A stretch of 40,121 nt of DNA from Nanobdellota archaeon (GCA_022561055.1 JADFRY010000008.1:1-40121); one strand, 5' to 3'; shown: positions 1-8,452, numbered from the stretch's first letter. The notes: generated from the letters alone by a model not told the origin. Made by a program: numbers and translations.

Positions 1-1
1 A

Positions 2-1030
2 TGTTTAGATAGGTTATGTTTAGATAATCCTCCCCAATCTGATCTAACTTGCCTACCATTTAAGGAGGATGATATATTAATTGATCCTGGCATATTTTGT
101 TGTTATTCTGAAGAACAGATTGGAGATCAAGAGATATTTAGAGAAGAAGCAAGATCAGGCAAATATTTATGGTTTGAAGTTAAAGATCTAATTAATAAAA
201 AGAAAAAAAAGATCCCTGCGCAAACTGTTTTTTTAAGGTGGGACTTATTTGGTGATGAGTTTCGAATAAGAAGAGAGGAGATAAGCACGGGTGCAGCACT
301 TGGAGAACTAGGAACAAATAGGGCTTTTAATTCTGGATTTCTAGAGGTTATTGAAAGAGATGCTTGTATTTATGCCTATCTTTCAAAAAAAGACATCCCT
401 AGGATTGTTGATTTTGATGGTGAAATAAAAAAACTTGAAGAATATTTGGGCAGATATAATCTAGAAGCTTTTGTATTTGATGCTTCATCAGATTTAGAAG
501 TGCCTACTGCAATAAGTGTTGTTATAGATAAAACAGGAATAGGTACTGCTGTTGATGTTGGTTCAGCATCTGATTTTACTTATGAGGGTGCAATTTATAA
601 GTCGCTTCTTGAATCTATCCAGTGTAGAAGATATGCTCGTTTATTTAGTGATAGAAGATTTCCAGAAGGGTTGCCAGAAGAAGACGAAATTTTTTCTTTG
701 GATCATCGGTTTGTTTATTGGCACAGTTTGGAAAGGATAAATGATTTAAGTTTCTGGCTAGAAACAAAAAATACAATTCAATATTCTTTCCTAAAATCAA
801 TAGTAAGAAGTCCTGAACAAATCTTAGAAGAATTAAGAAGAAGAAACTTTAATGTTTTTGAAGTCGATATTACTCTTCCAGAAATTAAAAGAGAAGGTTT
901 CGAAGTGAAAAAAGTAATAATTCCAGAACTCCATCCTCTTTATCTTGATGAAAGAGCGAAGTCTTTATATAGCATTCATTACGGAGTAATAAAAGATGAT
1001 CATACATTAAAACCACACCCTTTAACTTAA
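2..1030 (+). CDS. YcaO-domain cyclodehydratase, 5'-truncated at window edge
   Basis: Frame 2 is open from the window start. It contains STGAALGELGTNRAFNSGFLEVIERDA and AIYKSLLESIQCRR (YcaO ATP-binding ExxERD and ExxQ-type motifs) and ends KPHPLT. The ORF track lists only the part after the first ATG (446). Confidence 0.85.
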   Translation, partial: CLDRLCLDNPPQSDLTCLPFKEDDILIDPGIFCCYSEEQIGDQEIFREEARSGKYLWFEVKDLINKKKKKIPAQTVFLRWDLFGDEFRIRREEISTGAALGELGTNRAFNSGFLEVIERDACIYAYLSKKDIPRIVDFDGEIKKLEEYLGRYNLEAFVFDASSDLEVPTAISVVIDKTGIGTAVDVGSASDFTYEGAIYKSLLESIQCRRYARLFSDRRFPEGLPEEDEIFSLDHRFVYWHSLERINDLSFWLETKNTIQYSFLKSIVRSPEQILEELRRRNFNVFEVDITLPEIKREGFEVKKVIIPELHPLYLDERAKSLYSIHYGVIKDDHTLKPHPLT

Positions 1031-1031
1031 A

Positions 1032-1751
1032 ATGCTTGATGAGATCAAAAACTTTTATGAGAGGATAAAACTGAAAGGTGTTGAAGATGATGTTGATGAT
1101 GGCGAAGCACCTATCACTTTTATCCACGTATTTAAGAAGGCATATCCTAGACTACCTTCTATCATTCTACCTAGGATAGATTCTAAAAGTGAGCTTGAGA
1201 AAATCCTAGAATCAAGAGAATCAACAAGAGAATTTTCAAATGAACCCATAAATCTTGAAGAGCTATCTAAAATTCTAAAGTCTTGTAGAATTGTAGATGA
1301 AAAAAGAGAGCCAGAAAAGAGAACATATCCTTCTGCTGGAGCAAGATTCCCTATAGAATTTTATGTAATTAGTTATAATGTTGACGGATTAAATAAGGGT
1401 GCTTATCATTATAACATGGATAGATCAGTACTAGAAGTTTTATGGCAAAAAGATTTAGATTATAGACAACCAGAAATAACTGGAACCAATATAAAAAATC
1501 CTGCAGCCACTATTGTGCTAACTTCTGTTATTTCGCGTTCAGAGGTCAAATATTGGTATAAAGCTCTTCCTCTTTCTTATCTTGAGGCAGGCCATATTGG
1601 TCAAAATATTGTTTTGTCGGCTGCAGAAAACAATATAGGAGCCTGTCCTGTTAGCGGGTTTGTGGATGATACCTTGATAGAGATATTAGATCTTACGGAA
1701 GGAGAAATACCGGTTTACACAATAAGTCTCGGTAAAAGAAAAGGATTATAA
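1032..1751 (+). CDS. SagB/ThcOx-type FMN-dependent dehydrogenase (nitroreductase fold)
   Basis: SRESTREFSNEPINLEELSKIL, RTYPSAGARFPIEFY, LSYLEAGHIGQNIVLSAAENNIGACPVSGF. Starts 1 bp after the YcaO stop. Confidence 0.88.
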   Translation: MLDEIKNFYERIKLKGVEDDVDDGEAPITFIHVFKKAYPRLPSIILPRIDSKSELEKILESRESTREFSNEPINLEELSKILKSCRIVDEKREPEKRTYPSAGARFPIEFYVISYNVDGLNKGAYHYNMDRSVLEVLWQKDLDYRQPEITGTNIKNPAATIVLTSVISRSEVKYWYKALPLSYLEAGHIGQNIVLSAAENNIGACPVSGFVDDTLIEILDLTEGEIPVYTISLGKRKGL

Positions 1752-1773
1752 ATTACTTCTTTTTATATAGATT

Positions 1774-2634
1774 ATGCAAGTAAAGCAGATAGAAATTCCG
1801 TTGAAAAAAAGTAAATTAATTGTAAAAATTATATCCTTCTTGGACAAGGCAAAGGTCTTAGAAGACAAAAACAAATTCTTAGAGATAGTTTGTAACGAAT
1901 TGAGAAATCTTAAGGAAAAAGATCATTTTGGAGGGTTTCTTGATGAAAATGGATTTAGATCCCACTTGGAAACCTTTTTATTTGACAAACAACAAACTTT
2001 AAAAAGATACCCCTCAGGAAAGATTGAATTTAAAGATGTTGTTAAGGAAGTGGAATGGGTAATTAGAAAAACACACAATATTTTAGGAAAAAGAGAAATC
2101 ATAATTTATATTTTACCAACTAATTCTCTTTTTATTATTAAAAAAATGGGGGGTGTAACAGGTTGGCCTGCTTGGGAAAATATAGTTCATATTTATGTAT
2201 ATCCAACTAAAAACTGGAGATTAAATTTCAAAAGCACTCTCTTGCACGAATTAGCACATTCTATGCAAGATTATTATTCTTATGAAATGAATCTTTTTGA
2301 TCACCTGATAGCAGACGGTTTGGCTGAACACTTTCAAGAAAAATTTCTTAATGGCAAAAGAAATCCTTTTACAAAAGTAGTTTCTAAAAAGAAAGCCAAA
2401 GAGATTTTTAAGAAAGTAAGACCTTTTATGAATAAGACTATGACTGATTCTGATCCTGATATTCACGTTGAGCTATTTTTTGGAAGCAAGAAATACCCTC
2501 ATTGGGCAGGGTATACGATTGGATATTATTTAGTTGAAGACTTTCTTAAAAATAAAAAACATATTAGTTGGGAAAAGTTGTTTAGGCAAAAGCCTCAAGA
2601 GTTTTTAAAAGAATTGGAAGATTGGTTTAAGTAG
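1774..2634 (+). CDS. Putative zinc metallopeptidase (DUF2268-like, HExxH)
   Basis: LLHELAHSMQDYYSYEMNLFDHLIADGLAEHFQEKF: HExxH followed by a GLAEHF glutamate. 22 bp downstream of the SagB-like gene. Confidence 0.65.
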   Translation: MQVKQIEIPLKKSKLIVKIISFLDKAKVLEDKNKFLEIVCNELRNLKEKDHFGGFLDENGFRSHLETFLFDKQQTLKRYPSGKIEFKDVVKEVEWVIRKTHNILGKREIIIYILPTNSLFIIKKMGGVTGWPAWENIVHIYVYPTKNWRLNFKSTLLHELAHSMQDYYSYEMNLFDHLIADGLAEHFQEKFLNGKRNPFTKVVSKKKAKEIFKKVRPFMNKTMTDSDPDIHVELFFGSKKYPHWAGYTIGYYLVEDFLKNKKHISWEKLFRQKPQEFLKELEDWFK

Positions 2635-2758
2635 CTAGCTCTAAAGGAACAGGGCTAGCGGAACTAAAGCTTTAATGTAAAAAATCGAAGATTTTTAAGT
2701 TAAACGTTGCTAGAAACACCTACACAACGTTTAAAAACCAAAATTTACTCAAGATAAC

Positions 2759-3355
2759 ATGTTCTACTTAACAGAAATTGAAGATTATGTTCGGGTTGAG
2801 CCGAGGCATTTTGGTTTGCCAACGATGGAATCTGTAGAGAAGCAACTTAACGAGAGCTACGTCGATAGTGTGAGCAAGGATTTGGGTTTTGTTGTTAGCG
2901 TTGTTTCTGTTAATGGGGTTGGAGACGGGATAATTATTCCAGGAGATGGTGCTGCTTTTTACAAATCGCGCTTTAAATTGCTTGTTTGGAAACCAGAACT
3001 GCACGAGTTGTTGTATGGAACTATAAAAGAGATTACTAACTTTGGTGCTTTCATGAATATTGGTCCTGCGCAGGGAATGATTCATATCTCTCAAACAATG
3101 GAAGATTTTGTTTCGTTAAGCAAGGCAGGCACTCTTCATGGAAAATCTAGTAAGAAGTCTTTAGGAATCGGAGACAATTGTATAGCGAGGATAGTTGCTA
3201 TTAGTTATAAAGCTGGAGATCCGAAAATTGGTTTGACGATGAGACAACCAGGTCTTGGAAAATTAGAATGGCTGGAAGAGAAAAAGAAAAAAGCTGAAAA
3301 AGAAACAAGGAAGACTAAAAGGAGAGACTCTAAGAAAGGAGGAAGGAAGAAGTAA
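2759..3355 (+). CDS. rpo7: DNA-directed RNA polymerase subunit Rpo7 (RpoE1)
   Basis: N-terminal Rpo7 fold plus S1 domain (LYGTIKEITNFGAFMNIGPAQGMIHISQ); followed by spt4 as in other archaea. Confidence 0.9.
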   Translation: MFYLTEIEDYVRVEPRHFGLPTMESVEKQLNESYVDSVSKDLGFVVSVVSVNGVGDGIIIPGDGAAFYKSRFKLLVWKPELHELLYGTIKEITNFGAFMNIGPAQGMIHISQTMEDFVSLSKAGTLHGKSSKKSLGIGDNCIARIVAISYKAGDPKIGLTMRQPGLGKLEWLEEKKKKAEKETRKTKRRDSKKGGRKK

Positions 3356-3357
3356 AA

Positions 3358-3546
3358 ATGGCAAAAGAAAAAGCATGCAAGAATTGTAGAATAATTTATG
3401 AAGGCACAAAGTGTCCTGTCTGTGGTTCTTCAGAAAAAATGGATAGTTTTAAAGGCAAAATAAATGTTTTAATTCCAGAGCAATCAGAGATAGCGAAAAA
3501 TCTTGGAATTAAAGAGAAAGGCAGGTTTGCAATAAAGCTGAGGTAA
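3358..3546 (+). CDS. spt4: Transcription elongation factor Spt4 (RpoE2)
   Basis: Zn-binding CKNCRIIYEGTKCPVCGSS; adjacent to rpo7. Confidence 0.9.
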   Translation: MAKEKACKNCRIIYEGTKCPVCGSSEKMDSFKGKINVLIPEQSEIAKNLGIKEKGRFAIKLR

Positions 3547-3547
3547 A

Positions 3548-3814
3548 ATGAATATTCTAAAAGATTTTAGAAATGATTTGTTGAAGAGAAGAGAAGTAGA
3601 AGTTAGTGAGGAGTATGATGTCAATCCTGGTTTTTCCAAGGTTTTAGAGAATGTTACAGAATATTTTAAAGTTAATAAGGATGTTGTTGTTATAAAGAAA
3701 ATAGGAAGTAGTTTTGGTACGCATATTTTTTTGATTAATGTTTTTATTTATGATTCGGTTTCCTTTAAGGAAAAAATAGAACCTAAAAAGAAAGAGAAAA
3801 AGGAGAAGAAATAA
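3548..3814 (+). CDS. rps24e: 30S ribosomal protein S24e
   Basis: S24e-like sequence (LLKRREVEV..., FGTHIFLINVFIYDS) and operon context. Confidence 0.85.
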   Translation: MNILKDFRNDLLKRREVEVSEEYDVNPGFSKVLENVTEYFKVNKDVVVIKKIGSSFGTHIFLINVFIYDSVSFKEKIEPKKKEKKEKK

Positions 3815-3821
3815 TTGTAAC

Positions 3822-4043
3822 ATGCCGAAACAAGTCAAGAAAAAGAAAGTTAAAGAAAGAAAAGGTAAGAGGCCTCATAAGAATAAGCTAACTGGTAAGA
3901 AGTATGCTAAATATACAATTCAGGGAAGTTCAGTTACAAGACAAAAAAGTTGTCCGAGATGCGGCGTCGGTGTATTTCTTGCAATAAATAAGGGAAGATT
4001 ACATTGTGGTAAATGTCATTATACTGAATTTGAAAAAGAGTAA
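3822..4043 (+). CDS. rps27ae: 30S ribosomal protein S27ae
   Basis: Zn ribbon CPRCGVGVFLAINKGRLHCGKCHYTEF; follows S24e. Confidence 0.9.
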   Translation: MPKQVKKKKVKERKGKRPHKNKLTGKKYAKYTIQGSSVTRQKSCPRCGVGVFLAINKGRLHCGKCHYTEFEKE

Positions 4044-4099
4044 GGTTTATAACTACATTCTTCTTTCTATAACAAACTAAATAAATAAAAAGAGGTAAG

Positions 4100-4264
4100 A
4101 TGGCAAGAGCAAAAACTTCCAAGCAGATAGCTCTTAGAATACAACAGCTTAAAAGACAAGTAACGAGATTGGAAATGCAAAGGAAAAGGGCTGCCGCAAG
4201 AAAGGGAACTACTACAAGAAAAAGAACTACTGCAAGGAAGAGAACTTCTACGAGAAGAAGATAA
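4100..4264 (+). CDS. 54-aa highly basic protein with TTxRKRTTARKRTSTRRR tail
   Basis: Below the ORF-track cutoff: MARAKTSKQIALRIQQLKRQVTRLEMQRKRAAARKGTTTRKRTTARKRTSTRRR*. Preceded by AGAGGT. Tail shared with the 26591 protein. Confidence 0.7.
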   Translation: MARAKTSKQIALRIQQLKRQVTRLEMQRKRAAARKGTTTRKRTTARKRTSTRRR

Positions 4265-4272
4265 TATTATGT

Positions 4273-4298
4273 CAAGATGCTTGCGAAAGAGCATCTTG
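4273..4298 (+). terminator. Perfect 9-bp hairpin CAAGATGCT-(8)-AGCATCTTG
   Basis: Exact inverted repeat immediately after the 4264 stop. Confidence 0.5.
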
Positions 4299-4304
4299 CA
4301 TCCC

Positions 4305-4338
4305 AAAGTCCTAACAAAAAACGACAAGGACTTTTTGA
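4305..4338 (+). terminator. 7-bp hairpin AAAGTCC...GGACTTT followed by T-rich tract
   Basis: Exact inverted repeat with GGACTTTTT at the 3' side. Confidence 0.45.
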
Positions 4339-4675
4339 TCTTAAGATTTACTCAGAATTATGAATTATTGAGTTGTACCTAGAGTAGTTTTCTTATTTTT
4401 AAGTGGGTCAAAATATAGAATCCTAAAAACCCTAAAAAGCATCACAAATTCTGCCTTATCTACAAACGTAAGGATTATAAACCCCGGGAAGAGGAGACCT
4501 AATCCACTAAAATAGACGGCTTAGATGTCCTCCTCTGGGGAAAAAGAGGTGATAGTAAAAGGAGGTGTCTCTTATATTTAAATCTTTCGGTTATGTTGTA
4601 ACTAGTAAATGAGAACATGATTTTTCCGGTTATCGAGTTACAAAGACATTTAAACTTGTTTTTCTTGCATCATAA

Positions 4676-5509
4676 ATGGAAAAGGTGGGGCAAGATCAGA
4701 TTCATGAACTTCTTTTTAGTGAAAAACTGAGTTGGCAGTCTATTATTTATGATTTGATTAATACAGAACAACTTGATTTGTGGGATATTGACATTTCTTT
4801 GTTGGCTAATAAGTATCTTGAGAAAGTTAGGAAATTGGAAGAGGCGAATTTTTTCATATCGAGTAAAGTTTTGTTTGCTGCTTCTCTTTTGTTAAGGATG
4901 AAGTCGGACATTTTGTTGAATAATGATCTTCCCAGATTGGATGATATTTTATTTGGTAAGAAGGATGAAAAGAAATATTTTCAGGAGCGCTTCGAGTTTG
5001 AAGATGAAGTCCCAGATCTTATTCCGAGGACGCCGTTGCCGAGGTTTAGAAAAGTTACCTTGCAGGAATTAATGGATGCGTTAGGCAAGGCTATTAAGAC
5101 AGAGAATAGAAGAATAAAAAAAGAGATTGTGTTTCGGCAGTATCAGAAAGAAGCTGAGATGGCAATACCAAAAAATTTCATTAATATAAGAAAGAAGATA
5201 AAAGATATTTATAGAAAGATTAAAGAAATGTTTTCTGACAGAGAAGAGAGGTTGGCGTTTTCAGAATTGTTGGAAAAGACGAAAGAAGATAAAATAGCAG
5301 CTTTTGTTTCTTTGTTGCATTTAGATAGTCAGCAAAGAATTTGGCTTGAACAGGAAAATCATTTTGATGAGATATGGATTTTGTTGAAGCATTTGTATGA
5401 AAAACAGAACAAACCAGAGCTTGATAGGCTTAGGGCCGAGGTTGATGCTTTGGAAAATAAATATGAAGAAGGGTTGAGTGAGAAGCACGAGAAAGAAGTT
5501 AGTGACTGA
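4676..5509 (+). CDS. scpA: Segregation and condensation protein A (ScpA)
   Basis: LDLWDIDISLLANKYLEKVRKLEEANFFISSKVLFAASLLLRMKSDILL and a C-terminal winged-helix pattern. Confidence 0.85.
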   Translation: MEKVGQDQIHELLFSEKLSWQSIIYDLINTEQLDLWDIDISLLANKYLEKVRKLEEANFFISSKVLFAASLLLRMKSDILLNNDLPRLDDILFGKKDEKKYFQERFEFEDEVPDLIPRTPLPRFRKVTLQELMDALGKAIKTENRRIKKEIVFRQYQKEAEMAIPKNFINIRKKIKDIYRKIKEMFSDREERLAFSELLEKTKEDKIAAFVSLLHLDSQQRIWLEQENHFDEIWILLKHLYEKQNKPELDRLRAEVDALENKYEEGLSEKHEKEVSD

Positions 5510-5541
5510 TTGGATATATAAAATTTGTTAAATAATAGTTT

Positions 5542-5859
5542 TCAAGTAGTAGTTTGTTCTTTATCTCTCCTTGTCTTATATTCTTTCCAAGACATTCCAG
5601 TTACTTTTCTAATTGCATTATCTAAATAATCATAAAGTTTCCTTGGAGTGCTATAATCTTCTTTATTTCCGGTTTCTATTAACCAGGATTCTGCTACGAT
5701 GCACATGCCCTCTAACTCCTTTCTCAATGGTCGTCGCTGGTCTAATCTTCTTTTTACTGTACTCTTTTTTCCTTGATGCCTTGCTAAGTTTCTTTTGCGG
5801 TCAAGTTCTTCAATTTCACTAAGCAAGTAATCTATGCGTTTTTTTATTGTTTCTGTCAT
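5542..5859 (-). CDS. Hypothetical protein, 105 aa
   Basis: Open frame with protein-like composition; no family recognised. Confidence 0.55.
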   Translation of the reverse strand: MTETIKKRIDYLLSEIEELDRKRNLARHQGKKSTVKRRLDQRRPLRKELEGMCIVAESWLIETGNKEDYSTPRKLYDYLDNAIRKVTGMSWKEYKTRRDKEQTTT

Positions 5860-5951
5860 TTAATCTTGACTCATTAAATAATCTTTATTAATTTTTTCAT
5901 TTATTAATATAATTGTCTTTCAATTATTGTGATAGAACTACTATGATAGAA

Positions 5952-7172
5952 TTATTTCTTTAACTTATCTATTAATTGTTTTTCTGTCAAATATTTTTCT
6001 TCTCCGGAAGACATATCTTTGAGTTTGTATTGCTTTCTAGTTATTTCTTTTTGACCAATGAAGATAGCGTATAGAATTTCCTGGGAATTTGCAAATTCCA
6101 GAGCTTTTCCTGGTTTGCCGAAGACAGTTATGCATGCGATGTTTGATTTTCTTAATTTTTGTGCTAATTTTACAGCTTCTTTATCTTGGTTTAATGAAAT
6201 TAGTATTACTTTTGTTTTTTCTATTTTCACTTCTGCTAGCTTAGTTAATCTTTCGAATCCGAAAGAAATGCCAACTGCTGGAATTTCTTTTCCTGAATAT
6301 TTTCCCACAAGTTTATCATATCTTCCACCTCCAGCAATTGAATCTTTTTTTCCTTCTACTTTTATTTCAAAGATGTTCCCTGTGTAGTACGACAAACCAC
6401 GGGCTAAAAAGGGATTAAATTTTATTTTGAAACCATAAACTTTTCCCAGCTTTTCAAGATTTTTTATTTCTTCTGCTCCCTCAAATAGATTTTTTATGAA
6501 GAAAGATAGGTCTTTATCTAATAATTTGAATAGGGTCAAAATTTGATTTGTATCTCCATATTTTCTTAAGTTTCCTTTAACAGCATCTTCTCCTATTTTG
6601 TCTAATTTGTCTAACTCACGCATTACTGCTGTTTTTTCTTGGATTTTTATGCTATCAACTATTGCATTCAGAAGTTTTTTGTTGTTAACTTCTATTTCAC
6701 TTTCGATTTTTAGTTCTTTTAGTATATCATTGAAGATTGCAAGGCATTCGGCTTCTGATTCTATTGAAGAATCTCCAATTATGTCTATGTCACATTGTGT
6801 GATTTCCCTATAACGATTTTTAGAAACCGGTTCGTCTCTAAAGATTTTACCTATTTGAGATATTCTAAATGGTAATTTTATGTTTGGATTTTGTTTGAAA
6901 ATTCTGGCTAATTGAAAAGTAAATTCATATCTTAATGCTAAATTTCTTCCACCTTTGTCTTTTAATCTGAATCTATCTGAAATGGCTTCGTCTTCTTTTT
7001 CTAAACTATCTGAACGCATCAGCTCTTCAAGTTCTATTGTCGGAGTTTCTACTGGTAAAAAGCCATAAAGTTTGAAATATTTCTCTATAACTTTTTTTAC
7101 TGCTTCTCTTTTCAAGGATGCAGGAGGCAAAAAGTCCTTGAATCCTTTGACTGTTTCTGGTTCAAATATCAT
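5952..7172 (-). CDS. hisS: Histidyl-tRNA synthetase
   Basis: Class II aaRS: LRYEFTFQLARIF, FRISQIGKIFRDEP, SIAGGGRYDKLVG, PAVGISFGFERL. Next to tRNA-His. Confidence 0.93.
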   Translation of the reverse strand: MIFEPETVKGFKDFLPPASLKREAVKKVIEKYFKLYGFLPVETPTIELEELMRSDSLEKEDEAISDRFRLKDKGGRNLALRYEFTFQLARIFKQNPNIKLPFRISQIGKIFRDEPVSKNRYREITQCDIDIIGDSSIESEAECLAIFNDILKELKIESEIEVNNKKLLNAIVDSIKIQEKTAVMRELDKLDKIGEDAVKGNLRKYGDTNQILTLFKLLDKDLSFFIKNLFEGAEEIKNLEKLGKVYGFKIKFNPFLARGLSYYTGNIFEIKVEGKKDSIAGGGRYDKLVGKYSGKEIPAVGISFGFERLTKLAEVKIEKTKVILISLNQDKEAVKLAQKLRKSNIACITVFGKPGKALEFANSQEILYAIFIGQKEITRKQYKLKDMSSGEEKYLTEKQLIDKLKK

Positions 7173-7236
7173 TTTAATTTCTCCTTAATCTCCGATTCGC
7201 TCTTTTGCTCGAGTACTCGCTGCGGCGAACGGAAAG

Positions 7237-7308
7237 GGCGGAAGGGGAGAGTCGAACTCCCGTTTTGCGGACCACAACCGCACGTTCTGCCGTTAAACTA
7301 CAACCACC
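7237..7308 (-). tRNA. tRNA-His (anticodon GTG), including G-1
   Basis: Minus strand GGTGGTTGTAGTTTAACGGCAGAACGTGCGGTTGTGGTCCGCAAAACGGGAGTTCGACTCTCCCCTTCCGCC. TTCGACT T-loop, TTGTGGT anticodon loop, G-1:C73. Confidence 0.88.
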
Positions 7309-7415
7309 ATTTAGAGTCAAAAGAATTAATAGTTTAAAAGGATTATTAGAATTACTGGACTCAGAGGCATAACTAGGAAAATCTCCTTCTTTGGAGATGA
7401 TGGGGATACCCCCTT

Positions 7416-7460
7416 CTACAACTTTCTTTAGAAAAGAAAGTTCTAGGAGTCAAAGAAACT
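7416..7460 (+). repeat. Dispersed hairpin repeat copy R1
   Basis: CTACAACTTTCTTTAGAAAAGAAAGTTCTAGGAGTCAAAGAAACT; near-identical to 15417-15461. Confidence 0.8.
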
Positions 7461-7571
7461 ACAATTGGAGTTCCTGCAACCATTCTATTTTTCATGTTTT
7501 TAGTAAATAAAGGTGGTTTTTAAAGGTTGTGATTAGACAAATTTTTATACTCTTCGTGCTATTTTAAGAAG

Positions 7572-7847
7572 ATGATTAAGATAAAAAGAATTTCCAGGAA
7601 GAGATTTCTTCTGCTCTTGTTTTTTATTGTAGTTTTGCTTTTATTTTCATTTCTTATTCCACAATATACTAAAAAAATGAGTCCCCCTTCTGGTGATAGT
7701 GATTGTGATGTTTTTCCTTCTGGAGAAGAGCGTAATGAATGTTGTGCTGAGTTGCATAAAAACGATGTAACAATTGAATGTGTCGGTGAGTGGAAATATG
7801 TTGAAGACGAAAAGAACTGTAAGTTTGTGTGTGATGAGGGACGATGA
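7572..7847 (+). CDS. Single-pass membrane-anchored Cys-rich small protein
   Basis: N-terminal KRFLLLLFFIVVLLLFSFLIP segment followed by six Cys; ATGA overlap with the rhomboid gene. Confidence 0.7.
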   Translation: MIKIKRISRKRFLLLLFFIVVLLLFSFLIPQYTKKMSPPSGDSDCDVFPSGEERNECCAELHKNDVTIECVGEWKYVEDEKNCKFVCDEGR

Positions 7848-8452
7848 GATTCCACTTTTATGCTATCAAATTGTCTGGAATTATGATTCTGATATTTGTT
7901 TTGCAATTGTTGATTCCAGGATTTACAGACTTTTTCGTGCTTAATGGTGATGCTTGGAGTCAACCATGGAGATTTTTGAGTGCAGTGTTTCTTCATGGCG
8001 GGGCAGGACACTTGTTATATAATCTTTTTGCGCTTGCTCTTTTTGGAAGTATTTTAGAGAAGTTAATCGGAGGAAAAAAGTTTGTAGTAGTTTTCTTTAT
8101 TACAGGAATTTTAGCAAATCTTGTTTCAATTAATTTTTATGATTCGTCTTTAGGAGCATCGGGAGCAATATTTGGAGTCATCGGTGCTTTAATTTTTGTC
8201 AGGCCTTTGCAAGTTGTTTGGGCTTTTGGTTTGCCAATGCCAATTTTTATTGCAGGAGTTTTGTGGGCTTTTGGCGATGTGATCGGGATTTTTATTCCTG
8301 ATAATGTTGGAAACATTGCGCATTTGTCTGGCATGTTTTTTGGTTTAGTATTAGGCGCGTTGTATAAAAAGAGAAAAAGGAGAAGAGCAAATCCAAAGTT
8401 TGTTATTGATGAAGGAAGCGTTCGCAGCTGGGAAAGAGGTTGGATAGGTTGA
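7844..8452 (+). CDS. Rhomboid-family intramembrane serine protease
   Basis: FLHGGAGHLLYNLFAL, GASGAIFG catalytic Ser motif, NIAHLSGMFFG catalytic His; multiple TM segments. Confidence 0.9.
   Translation: MRFHFYAIKLSGIMILIFVLQLLIPGFTDFFVLNGDAWSQPWRFLSAVFLHGGAGHLLYNLFALALFGSILEKLIGGKKFVVVFFITGILANLVSINFYDSSLGASGAIFGVIGALIFVRPLQVVWAFGLPMPIFIAGVLWAFGDVIGIFIPDNVGNIAHLSGMFFGLVLGALYKKRKRRRANPKFVIDEGSVRSWERGWIG

Noticed and set aside
552-740. 62-aa plus-strand ORF
   Set aside because: Out-of-frame ORF wholly inside the YcaO gene.
4067-4327. 86-aa minus-strand ORF (RRSSLPCSSSFSCSSSLSCGSPF)
   Set aside because: It is the complement of the basic K/R/T-rich ORF 4100-4264; Ser/Cys-rich shadow frame.
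4483-4545. Possible RNase P RNA end (CGGCTTA...GTCCTCCTCTGGGG resembles the 3' conserved region)
   Set aside because: Only about 60 nt lie between the pairing arms and no CR-I/CR-V pairing partners were found; too short for even minimal RNase P RNA.
7559-8011. 150-aa minus-strand ORF
   Set aside because: Antisense to the Cys-rich protein and rhomboid genes; sequence is low-complexity His/Ser/Asn-rich, typical of shadow ORFs.
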